From: an uncultured Bacillota bacterium
GTDB lineage: Bacteria > Bacillota > UBA994 > UBA5500
Length of the DNA stretch: 6,175 nt
Direction of reading: 5' to 3'
Assembly: GCA_937874815.1 (NCBI GenBank)
Contig: CALNBW010000462.1
Location: 1-6,175 of the forward strand
The translations under genes were made by a program, and so were the position numbers. Numbering within the stretch: position 1 is the first letter of the stretch; each line of letters starts with the position of its first letter. Shown here in pieces: positions 1 to 5,214 of this stretch. Below the pieces are notes generated by a model, which was not told where the DNA came from, searched no databases, and worked only from the letters and a program-made list of their open reading frames with translations.

Positions 1-37
1 ATGTACGTCCCCCTGGTCCACCGTCCCCCTGGTCCAC
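1..37 (-). repeat. Right part of a palindromic GTGGACC repeat, with a 16-bp tandem duplication
   Basis: The 16-mer CGTCCCCCTGGTCCAC (plus strand) occurs twice in direct tandem at 6-21 and 22-37. It equals the outer arm of the full hairpin repeats at 2603-2670 and 5146-5212. The preceding bases (ATGTA) resemble the GATGTGC that precedes this arm in the full copies, so this is probably the end of a third copy whose other arm lies left of the window, with its tip duplicated. It ends 3 nt beyond the pyrG stop codon. It carries no T-run that would make it a standard terminator. Confidence 0.75.
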
Positions 38-40
38 GGC

Positions 41-1645
41 CTACTTGTTTTTGTGGTTGGTGGCGGCGCGCACGAAGTCGCGGAACAAGGGGTGCGCGTG
101 GTTGGGGCGCGATTTGAATTCGGGATGGAACTGGACGCCCACTAACCAGGGATGGTCGGGCACTTCGATCATCTCTACCAGCTTATCGTCGGGCGAGGTG
201 CCGCTAATCATGAGGCCGGCGGCCTCGAGCGCAGTGCGATACTGGTTATTGAACTCGTAACGATGGCGGTGGCGCTCATAGATAATCTCGTTCTGGTATG
301 CGGCGGCGGCTTTGCTGCCGGCGATAACCTTACAAGGATAGGTACCTAGCCGCATGGTGCCACCGAGCCCGTTGATCTCTTTTTGCTCGGGGCTAAGATC
401 GATCACGGGATGTGTAGTGTCGGGGTCGAACTCGCTCGAGTTGGCGTCTTCCCAACCTAGGCGCTGGCGGGCAACCGCGATAGCCGCGAGTTGCATGCCG
501 AGGCAAATGCCGAACAGGGGTATTTGCTGCTCCAGGGCGTAAGTAATGGCATGAAGCTTGCCCGGGATACCGCGGTGACCAAAGCCACCTGGAACAATGA
601 TGCCATGGGCGTTCAGCACTGCTGGCGGTAGGTCGCCATTGTCGAGGGCTTCGGAATCAACCCACTCGATGTTTACCTTAACGCCGTTAGCAAAACCAGC
701 GTGGTAAAGGGCCTCGGCCACGGAAAGGTAAGCATCATGCAGGGATACGTACTTGCCTACCAAGGCAATGTTTACTTCCTGCTCTAGATTTTTAATCTGC
801 TGGACGAGCTGGCGCCAATCTTTGAGATCAGGCGGCCCGCAGGGGAGCCCTAACCGGGATATAACAATATCATCAAGATGCTGCTGTTCTAGCATCAGGG
901 GTACTTCGTAGATTGAATCAGCATCGAGGTTTTCAATGACATGGGTTGCTTTTATATCGCAGAAAAGAGCCAATTTGGCTTTGATCTCGGCGGAAAGGGG
1001 TAGTTCGCTGCGGCAAATGATGACATCGGGCTGGATGCCGATGCTGCGCAGTTCTTTCACGCTATGCTGGGTTGGTTTAGTTTTTAGTTCACCTGATTTG
1101 CCTAAGTAGGGTACCAGGGTGACGTGGAGATACATAACGTTATCGCGCCCGACATCGGTGCGCATTTGGCGAATGGCTTCGAGGAAAGGCAAGCTCTCAA
1201 TGTCACCTACTGTGCCGCCAATTTCGACGATAACAACCTCTGCATCGTGAGCTTTCGCTACGCGGTGCATCCGCTCTTTAATCTCGTTGGTAATGTGAGG
1301 GATTACCTGCACTGTGCCGCCTAGATAGTCGCCGCGGCGCTCTTTGTCGATTACGCTCTTATATATTTTGCCGGTAGTTACGTTGTTGATGTTCTGTAGG
1401 TTTTCATCGATCAATCGCTCATAGTGTCCGAGGTCTAAATCGGTTTCGGCCCCATCCTCGGTGACAAAGACTTCTCCATGCTGATAAGGGCTCATGGTGC
1501 CAGGGTCGACGTTAATATAAGGATCAAATTTAAGTACAGTAACCCTGACGCCGCGTCCTTTGAGCAGGCGACCTAATGAAGCAGCCGTTATGCCTTTGCC
1601 TAATCCCGAGACGACGCCGCCGGTGACAAAGATAAATTTCGCCAT
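41..1645 (-). CDS. pyrG: CTP synthase (glutamine-hydrolysing)
   Basis: Catalyses ATP-dependent amination of UTP to CTP with glutamine as nitrogen donor, the last step of cytosolic pyrimidine nucleotide synthesis. The 534-residue length is typical (about 535 in Bacillus). Residues 1-270 are the synthetase domain, with the P-loop GGVVSGLGKGI at 9-19, the DPYINVDPGTM segment at 41-51 and EIGGTVGDIES at 141-151. Residues 290-530 are the class I glutamine amidotransferase domain, with nucleophile Cys381 in LFGICLGMQ and the His507/Glu509 pair in VQFHPEF. An ATG 18 nt further upstream is in frame, but it would place the AGGAGG site inside the gene. The start at 1645 has that site 8 nt upstream and begins MAKFIFVTGG, as the family does. 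It lies downstream of rpoE, as in Bacillus, but has its own promoter. The stop TAG is followed within 3 nt by a repeat. Identification is secure. Confidence 0.98.
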   Translation of the reverse strand: MAKFIFVTGGVVSGLGKGITAASLGRLLKGRGVRVTVLKFDPYINVDPGTMSPYQHGEVFVTEDGAETDLDLGHYERLIDENLQNINNVTTGKIYKSVIDKERRGDYLGGTVQVIPHITNEIKERMHRVAKAHDAEVVIVEIGGTVGDIESLPFLEAIRQMRTDVGRDNVMYLHVTLVPYLGKSGELKTKPTQHSVKELRSIGIQPDVIICRSELPLSAEIKAKLALFCDIKATHVIENLDADSIYEVPLMLEQQHLDDIVISRLGLPCGPPDLKDWRQLVQQIKNLEQEVNIALVGKYVSLHDAYLSVAEALYHAGFANGVKVNIEWVDSEALDNGDLPPAVLNAHGIIVPGGFGHRGIPGKLHAITYALEQQIPLFGICLGMQLAAIAVARQRLGWEDANSSEFDPDTTHPVIDLSPEQKEINGLGGTMRLGTYPCKVIAGSKAAAAYQNEIIYERHRHRYEFNNQYRTALEAAGLMISGTSPDDKLVEMIEVPDHPWLVGVQFHPEFKSRPNHAHPLFRDFVRAATNHKNK

Positions 1646-1653
1646 TGGCCATT

Positions 1654-1659
1654 CCTCCT
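1654..1659 (-). promoter_or_regulatory. pyrG ribosome binding site that decides the start
   Basis: AGGAGG lies 8 nt upstream of the ATG at 1643-1645. This supports the start at 1645 over the in-frame ATG at 1661-1663, which lies upstream of the site. The same context, GGAGGAATGGC followed by an ATG, precedes rpoE. Confidence 0.9.
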
Positions 1660-1665
1660 GCATGC

Positions 1666-1676
1666 TGACAGTTCCA
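1666..1676 (-). promoter_or_regulatory. Leader motif TGGAACTGTCA shared with kamD
   Basis: The 11-mer TGGAACTGTCA (minus strand) ends 6 nt upstream of the pyrG AGGAGG site. An identical 11-mer ends 4 nt upstream of the kamD AGGAGG site, at 5086-5096. It should lie within the 5' leader of the pyrG transcript. Its function is unknown; it could be a regulatory site in RNA or DNA, or a chance match. Confidence 0.4.
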
Positions 1677-1693
1677 TACGCAAATACGTTGCT

Positions 1694-1723
1694 ATTCTAG
1701 TCATAGGGGGTGTGTTTTGTCAA
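1694..1723 (-). promoter_or_regulatory. Sigma-A promoter of pyrG
   Basis: On the minus strand there is a perfect -35 TTGACA (1718-1723), an 18-nt spacer and a -10 TAGAAT (1694-1699, one mismatch to TATAAT). Transcription would begin near 1687, giving a leader of about 42 nt before the pyrG start. It lies between the branched palindromic element and the gene, so pyrG can be transcribed independently of rpoE. The leader does not begin with a G-run and has no terminator hairpin, unlike the Bacillus pyrG attenuator. Confidence 0.85.
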
Positions 1724-1734
1724 GCTACTAAGAG

Positions 1735-1871
1735 GGGCTGCGGGGCCTTGCTTAGAGCACAGGAGCAGGCTCCAATCGTGCTTACAGCACGTGTATTGCG
1801 CAAGCAATACGCCTCCCTAATGCGCGAAAGCAACATCGCTAGATGTTGCGAAAGCAAGCGCCCCGCAGCCC
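1735..1871. repeat. Branched palindromic element (19-bp closing stem, at least two inner hairpins)
   Basis: 1735-1753 pairs with 1852-1871 over 19 bp (12 + 7 bp, with one unpaired base at 1859), including GGCTGCGGGGC against GCCCCGCAGCC. Inside, GTATTGC/GCAATAC (1793-1810) closes a GCAA tetraloop, and GCAACATC/GATGTTGC (1830-1849) closes a GCTA loop. A third region forms either AGCAC/GTGCT with an inner GGAG/CTCC (1756-1782) or the alternative CGTGCT/AGCACG (1777-1791). The 10-mer GCGAAAGCAA occurs twice, at 1824-1833 and 1848-1857. No coding potential is evident and no U-tract follows on either strand, so it is not a plain terminator. It could be a miniature mobile element or a structured RNA in the rpoE 3' region. 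Strand is undecided. Confidence 0.75.
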
Positions 1872-1911
1872 TACGTATTCTGTGGTACCCTCTGTGGGCG
1901 CGGTGCCCCTA

Positions 1912-2415
1912 CTAGTTTTCGGGGTCGTCGTCCTCGTCGCCTTCGTCTAAGTCTTCGGCTTCGTCGTCAAGCAGGTCGTCGATAACGAGTTCATCTGCCG
2001 CTTCTTCTTCCTCTTCGTCCTCGGCATCTGCTTCATCTATATCCTCGCCATCTGGGATGAATCCATCCTCGTCTTCTTCGATGTCTTCAGGCTCCTCTTC
2101 ATCCCAGAGATAATCGGCTGCTTTTGGTTGGTAGCTGCGCTCGTTTGGCCCATCGGCCCCGCTCTTGCGTGCTGCAGGTTTGGGTGCCCAGGTCTGCAGA
2201 CCCCACATGCCTTTGCCGAGGAAATCAAAACGGCTGTCTAGGTTAATCTCGGTGTGAATTTGAGCTAGCCTACTGCCGGAAATAGCAGTGTCTTGCCCCA
2301 TGCGCTCTAGGACAGCTGCAATTAAATCGCGATAATGCATCGGCGCTTTCTGCTCACGCAAGATTTGGTAAGCGACATCTGGTTCGGTTACGACTACCTT
2401 CTTCTTGTTCTCCAT
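1912..2415 (-). CDS. rpoE: DNA-directed RNA polymerase delta subunit
   Basis: Delta is a small Bacillota-specific subunit that binds RNA polymerase, displaces nucleic acid and speeds recycling, sharpening promoter selectivity. The protein has 167 residues (about 173 in Bacillus subtilis). Residues 10-78 form the folded HARE-HTH domain, including DVAYQILREQKAPMHYRDLI and the end of the fold, FDFLGKGMWGLQTW. Residues 105-167 form the expected disordered acidic tail, where I count 41 Asp/Glu in 63 residues. The start at 2415 has GGGAGG 8 nt upstream and begins MENKKK; an in-frame ATG at 2472 would add 19 unlike residues and swallow the ribosome binding site. Its position just upstream of pyrG matches Bacillus. 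The stop TAG is followed by TAGGGGC and a short GGGC/GCCC stem (1896-1908), without a T-run. Confidence 0.95.
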   Translation of the reverse strand: MENKKKVVVTEPDVAYQILREQKAPMHYRDLIAAVLERMGQDTAISGSRLAQIHTEINLDSRFDFLGKGMWGLQTWAPKPAARKSGADGPNERSYQPKAADYLWDEEEPEDIEEDEDGFIPDGEDIDEADAEDEEEEEAADELVIDDLLDDEAEDLDEGDEDDDPEN

Positions 2416-2423
2416 TTGCCATT

Positions 2424-2429
2424 CCTCCC
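2424..2429 (-). promoter_or_regulatory. rpoE ribosome binding site that decides the start
   Basis: GGGAGG lies 8 nt upstream of the ATG at 2413-2415. It favours the 167-residue protein over the longer reading frame that opens at 2472. Confidence 0.85.
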
Positions 2430-2505
2430 TCGCTCTCAAGGTTAGCGAACTGTAGTCACGGAAGAACTCCATTCCCGTGGTATACCTTCAAGCCCTTTCT
2501 CGGTG

Positions 2506-2511
2506 ATTATA
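2506..2511 (-). promoter_or_regulatory. Second possible rpoE -10 box
   Basis: A perfect TATAAT on the minus strand is preceded by TGTG, which resembles the TRTG element of Gram-positive promoters. No good -35 lies 16-18 nt upstream, where the sequence is T-rich. It would give a leader of about 85 nt. It may be a weak second promoter or simply AT-rich sequence. Confidence 0.3.
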
Positions 2512-2553
2512 CACAAAAAACGAGCGAAAAAACCTTGTCTGCGATCTTTTCTC

Positions 2554-2582
2554 ATTATATTTGTGTTGCGGGGCCGTGGGAA
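2554..2582 (-). promoter_or_regulatory. Candidate sigma-A promoter of rpoE
   Basis: On the minus strand, TTCCCA (2577-2582, 4 of 6 matches to TTGACA), a 17-nt spacer and a perfect TATAAT (2554-2559). Transcription would begin near 2547, about 130 nt before rpoE. The -35 box lies inside the G-run cluster at 2570-2603. It would separate rpoE transcription from the kam genes. Confidence 0.55.
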
Positions 2583-2603
2583 GGGGGAATTGGGGGTTTG
2601 GGG
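2570..2603 (+). other. G-quadruplex motif on the rpoE template strand
   Basis: Five G-runs of 4, 3, 5, 5 and 4 are separated by loops of 4, 2, 4 and 3 nt on the plus strand. A sixth run of five G (2611-2615) follows after 7 nt, inside the adjacent repeat. This meets the usual four-tract intramolecular quadruplex pattern with tracts to spare. It overlaps the candidate rpoE -35 box. Whether it folds in the cell is unknown. Confidence 0.65.
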
Positions 2604-2670
2604 TGGACCAGGGGGACGCACATCAAGGCCCACCTAAAGGTAGGCCAGATGTGCCGTCCCCCTGGTCCAT
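2603..2670 (-). repeat. Palindromic GTGGACC repeat, copy 1
   Basis: A near-perfect hairpin of about 68 nt. The plus-strand left arm begins GTGGACCAGGGGGACGCACA and the right arm ends CCGTCCCCCTGGTCCAT, with a short central loop (TAAA, 2635-2638). One arm lacks a G that the other has, the same asymmetry as in copy 2, and both copies lie in the same orientation. A C-A mismatch in the plus-strand fold becomes a G-U pair in minus-strand RNA, the sense of the genes. It resembles repeats that IS200-like REP-associated transposases mobilise, but no transposase is in the window. Confidence 0.85.
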
Positions 2671-2677
2671 GGGTCGT

Positions 2678-2755
2678 GGGCGAGATAGGATCTCGCCCCT
2701 ACGGATAGCCCATAATGTTTGGATATACCCGTAGGGGTCGGATCCTATCCGACCC
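2678..2755 (-). repeat. Paired CCGTAGGGG palindromes downstream of and overlapping the kamE end
   Basis: Two inverted units face each other. The left hairpin is GGGCGAGAT-AGG-ATCTCGCCC (2678-2698), the right one GGGTCGGAT-CCT-ATCCGACCC (2735-2755), each with a 9-bp stem and 3-nt loop. CCCCTACGG (2696-2704) and CCGTAGGGG (2729-2737) are perfect inverted copies flanking a 24-nt AT-richer centre. Written in the same direction, the two hairpins differ at three stem positions, all with matching changes in the opposite arm. The right unit carries the kamE stop codon. Confidence 0.85.
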
Positions 2756-3488
2756 GTTTGGCCATTTCCTGGGCAATATAGCTCGCCACCTGGGGTGGCA
2801 GGGTGCCGGTGCCGAAACCAGCGTCGAAGCCAAGTTCGAGGGCCAGTTCGTGCGAAATGCGCGGGCCACCACAAATTAGGAGCACGCGCTCACGCAAGCC
2901 TTCGGCTTCAAGGATTTCCACGAGCTGAGTAAGGTTGAGCACGTGCACATCCTTTTGGGTGACCACTTGCGACACAAGAATAACATCGGCATCTAACTCG
3001 CGGGCTTTAGCGACTAGCTCTTCATTTTGCACTTGGCTGCCGAGGTTATGGACTCGCAACTGCGGGTAACGCTCGAGACCCGGGTTGCCGGCGTAACCTT
3101 TCATATTCATGATGGCGTCTAGGCCGACGGTATGGGCATCGTCGCCAGTACAAGCGCCAACCACTACCAGGGGCCGCCCTATGTGTTTTTCGATGAAGTC
3201 GTTGGTGGCGGCGAAGTCCAGATGCTCGGTGCTCACCTGGGGTACGTGGATAGCCGTAAAATCGATACTAATAGGGCACTTGGCATAGGCCACTATGAAG
3301 GTAAACCCCTCGCCCAGATCGGCCAGGTGCACGACGGAAACGGATTGGAAGCCCATCTGCTGCAAAAGCTGTTTAGCGGCTTCAATGGCCTCAGCGCCGA
3401 TGGGGACAGGCAGGGTAAAAGAGAGCTGCATGGCACCGTCGCCTAGGGAGTCACCATAGGGACGCACTTGCGTTAGATCGAGCTGCAT
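2745..3488 (-). CDS. kamE: Lysine 5,6-aminomutase beta subunit (B12-binding)
   Basis: Small subunit of the adenosylcobalamin- and PLP-dependent aminomutase that converts beta-lysine to 3,5-diaminohexanoate in lysine fermentation. Of 247 residues, the C-terminal part from about 105 is a Rossmann-like B12 domain. DAHTVG contains His119, the expected lower cobalt ligand, and MNMKGYAG contains Lys130, expected to form the Schiff base with PLP. Their 11-residue spacing matches the clostridial His133/Lys144 pair as I recall it, so this protein is 14 residues shorter at its N terminus. GG at 207-208 is the late B12-fold glycine pair. The ATG overlaps the kamD stop by one base (TAATG), with GGAGGTGA 6 nt upstream, implying translational coupling. 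An in-frame TGA three codons upstream rules out a longer start. The last codons, Arg-Val-Gly-stop, lie in a palindromic repeat. Confidence 0.95.
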   Translation of the reverse strand: MQLDLTQVRPYGDSLGDGAMQLSFTLPVPIGAEAIEAAKQLLQQMGFQSVSVVHLADLGEGFTFIVAYAKCPISIDFTAIHVPQVSTEHLDFAATNDFIEKHIGRPLVVVGACTGDDAHTVGLDAIMNMKGYAGNPGLERYPQLRVHNLGSQVQNEELVAKARELDADVILVSQVVTQKDVHVLNLTQLVEILEAEGLRERVLLICGGPRISHELALELGFDAGFGTGTLPPQVASYIAQEMAKRVG

Positions 3489-5068
3489 TAGGCGTCACCT
3501 CCGGCTGCTTGCTGCTTAAGCGACACGAACATGGGCGCAAGCAGGGGATTATAGTAGTCGGGCGCTTTTTTAACTACTCCGGCTAGCCCCTTGCCACCGA
3601 CGCGGCTGCGCTTGACATCGGCGAAAAGGCCTTGCTCGATGGCGGCCATGAGGCCGACTTTGGCCACATGGGTAAGCAGCTCTAGCGCTTGGCCCAGCAC
3701 TTGGTCGGCTCGCTGCTCTAGGCGGCCACCCGGCTTAAAGACTATTTCATCGCCCAGATGGCGGGCAGCAGTCGTGACGTAACGGGCGTTTTGCAGGGCC
3801 AGGAAACGATCATGCAAGAACGGGGTATGAATAGCCTCGGTGAGCATGCCGAGCAACTGAATGCCTTGCCCGGTGGTCACACCGACGAGATTAAACATAC
3901 CGTTTAATAGATAGCCTTGGAAGATGTCGCCGGTCATATGCTTGGTAGGCGGCATATATTTAAGCGGTGCCTCGGGGAAGATCTGGCGCGCCATAGCTGC
4001 TTGGGCCAGTTCCCAGAGGAGACTGTCTTCGACGTTCGGGTCAATTTCAAAGGCATGTCCCAGGCCGAGTTGTTCATGCCGTAGACCGGCCATCAAGCCC
4101 AGCTGTTCGTTAATAAACTGGGAAGCCAGCACAGTATGAGCCGCTTCTAGGGCATCGGCCGTCGTTAAATAGTTGTCCTCACCCGTATTGATAATGATGC
4201 CGGCGTAGGCGTTAATTAGGCGCGAGAAGAACTGGTCGACCAGGGTGCGCTGCATGTTGATATCGCGGAACAAGATGCCGTAGAGAGCGTCGTTTAGCAT
4301 CATGTCGAGGCGCTCGACGGCTCCCATGGCGGCGATTTCGGGCATACACAGGCCACTGCAATAGTTGACTAGGCGGATGTAACGGCCAACTTCAGCCGAA
4401 ACTTCATCGAGAGCTTGGCGCATGAGGGCAAAGTTGGCTTGGGTGGCATAGGTGCCGCCAAAACCTTCGGTAGTGAGCCCGTAGGGCACGTAGTCGAGCA
4501 GGCTCTGCCCAGTAGTGCGGATAACGGCAATGATATCAGCACCGGCCCGGGCGGCTGCTTTGGCCTGAATGACGTCTTCATGAATATTGCCTGTGGCCAC
4601 GATGACATAGAGCCAAGGTTGCTGGCCGCTAGGATAGGCGGCAAGCAGGCGCTCGCGCTCCTGGCGGGCGGTGGTAATGCGGGCCAGGGCCGAGGCGGTT
4701 AGTTGGTCGAGCAAGGCGTGCACGGCTGCCGGCGGGTGCAGGGGCAACTGCATCAGGTCGAGCCGGCCGGAAGCCACGCGCTCGGCCACGGTTTGGGCGT
4801 CGAGCCCGGTTTCGAGCATGGCGTTAGCTAAGAAGCAGCTGGCACCACGGGAAAGACGCCCGGCCTGGGCGACGGCATCGACGATGATGTTGGGCAGGGG
4901 GATTTGCTCAACGTTAACACCGTCAACCCCGAGCAGGCGGATGACGGCGCGCTCGACGGTGACGGTGGTGTGTTGGTCAACAAAGGTTTGGGTATCTTGA
5001 GCGATGGTCCGGGCGGCGGCCCGGGCCGCGTCTATTTTGGTTTGATCGAGGTTAAGTTTGGCGGTCAA
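3488..5068 (-). CDS. kamD: Lysine 5,6-aminomutase alpha subunit
   Basis: Large subunit of lysine 5,6-aminomutase, with the TIM barrel that holds PLP and substrate while KamE presents cobalamin. The preferred start is TTG (5066-5068), with AAGGAGG 7 nt upstream, giving 526 residues beginning MTAKLNLDQ. With that start, the PLP/substrate residues I recall from the clostridial structure fall at the same numbers: Arg184, Ser189, Ser238, Tyr263, Arg268 and Asp298. These sit in AVIRTTGQS, NYCSGL, ALYGILFR and NTGEDNY. The reading frame stays open up to an ATG at 5212, but the extra 48 codons translate a hairpin repeat and the leader, so they are not credible. The final codons hold the kamE ribosome binding site. 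The related D-ornithine aminomutase differs in architecture and is less likely. Confidence 0.95.
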   Translation of the reverse strand: MTAKLNLDQTKIDAARAAARTIAQDTQTFVDQHTTVTVERAVIRLLGVDGVNVEQIPLPNIIVDAVAQAGRLSRGASCFLANAMLETGLDAQTVAERVASGRLDLMQLPLHPPAAVHALLDQLTASALARITTARQERERLLAAYPSGQQPWLYVIVATGNIHEDVIQAKAAARAGADIIAVIRTTGQSLLDYVPYGLTTEGFGGTYATQANFALMRQALDEVSAEVGRYIRLVNYCSGLCMPEIAAMGAVERLDMMLNDALYGILFRDINMQRTLVDQFFSRLINAYAGIIINTGEDNYLTTADALEAAHTVLASQFINEQLGLMAGLRHEQLGLGHAFEIDPNVEDSLLWELAQAAMARQIFPEAPLKYMPPTKHMTGDIFQGYLLNGMFNLVGVTTGQGIQLLGMLTEAIHTPFLHDRFLALQNARYVTTAARHLGDEIVFKPGGRLEQRADQVLGQALELLTHVAKVGLMAAIEQGLFADVKRSRVGGKGLAGVVKKAPDYYNPLLAPMFVSLKQQAAGGDA

Positions 5069-5082
5069 TGTGATACCTCCTT
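5066..5082 (-). promoter_or_regulatory. kamD TTG start with AAGGAGG site
   Basis: AAGGAGG (5076-5082) is followed by a 7-nt spacer and TTG. No ATG or GTG in frame lies at a workable distance. This site sets the kamD start and excludes the repeat-derived extension. Confidence 0.85.
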
Positions 5083-5085
5083 GTG

Positions 5086-5096
5086 TGACAGTTCCA
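5086..5096 (-). promoter_or_regulatory. Leader motif TGGAACTGTCA shared with pyrG
   Basis: Identical 11-mer to 1666-1676 in the pyrG leader, in the same orientation, ending 4 nt upstream of AGGAGG. Function unknown. Confidence 0.4.
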
Positions 5097-5099
5097 GCA

Positions 5100-5132
5100 G
5101 AGGTCGCGTGTCTGCTTTGAGCGCGTGACCTC
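5100..5132 (-). other. Hairpin in the kamC-kamD gap
   Basis: GAGGTC and GACCTC close a 6-bp stem, extended by GCG/CGC after a two-base bulge, around a loop of about 13 nt. It is followed on the minus strand by the TGGAACTGTCA motif rather than a T-run, so it is not an intrinsic terminator. It could affect the relative expression of kamC and kamD. Confidence 0.4.
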
Positions 5133-5145
5133 AATACTGCATCCC

Positions 5146-5212
5146 GTAGACCAGAGGGGACGCACATCCGGTCCACCTGCGGTAGACCGGATGTGCCGTC
5201 CCCCTGGTCCAC
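5146..5212 (-). repeat. Palindromic GTGGACC repeat, copy 2
   Basis: A 67-nt hairpin with two 32-nt arms and a 3-nt loop (5178-5180). The arms match apart from a G-U wobble, one substitution near each outer end and one inserted/deleted base. It begins 2 nt after the kamC stop codon on the minus strand, with the same CCGTGGACCAGGGGGACG that follows the pyrG stop. Compared with copy 1, a G-C pair in the upper stem is replaced by A-T on both sides. It lies between kamC and kamD, where it would form a strong hairpin in a shared transcript. Confidence 0.88.
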
Positions 5213-5214
5213 GG

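Noticed and set aside
1636..1652. Out-of-frame ATG within GGAATGGCCAATG as a leader peptide start (also before rpoE)
   Set aside because: It lies immediately beside the ribosome binding site, too close for initiation.
1735..1871. Branched palindrome as an intrinsic terminator of rpoE
   Set aside because: The stem is strong, but no T-run follows it on either strand and the inner structure is too complex.
1712..1915. 67-codon plus-strand frame across the rpoE-pyrG gap
   Set aside because: It runs through the branched palindrome and the pyrG promoter, without a start signal.
2442..2633. 63-codon minus-strand frame upstream of rpoE
   Set aside because: It spans the G-run region and the promoter candidates, and its composition does not look like a protein.
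2623..2874. Open frame on the minus strand overlapping the kamE end and the repeats
   Set aside because: It reads the palindromic repeats and an alternative frame of kamE; no family features and no ribosome binding site.
4415..5128. Several plus-strand frames of 70-110 codons opposite kamD
   Set aside because: Shadows of the GC-rich kamD coding strand; none has a ribosome binding site or a recognisable motif.
1..5212. Spaced repeats as a CRISPR array
   Set aside because: Copies are thousands of bases apart and lie between genes, with no regular short spacers.
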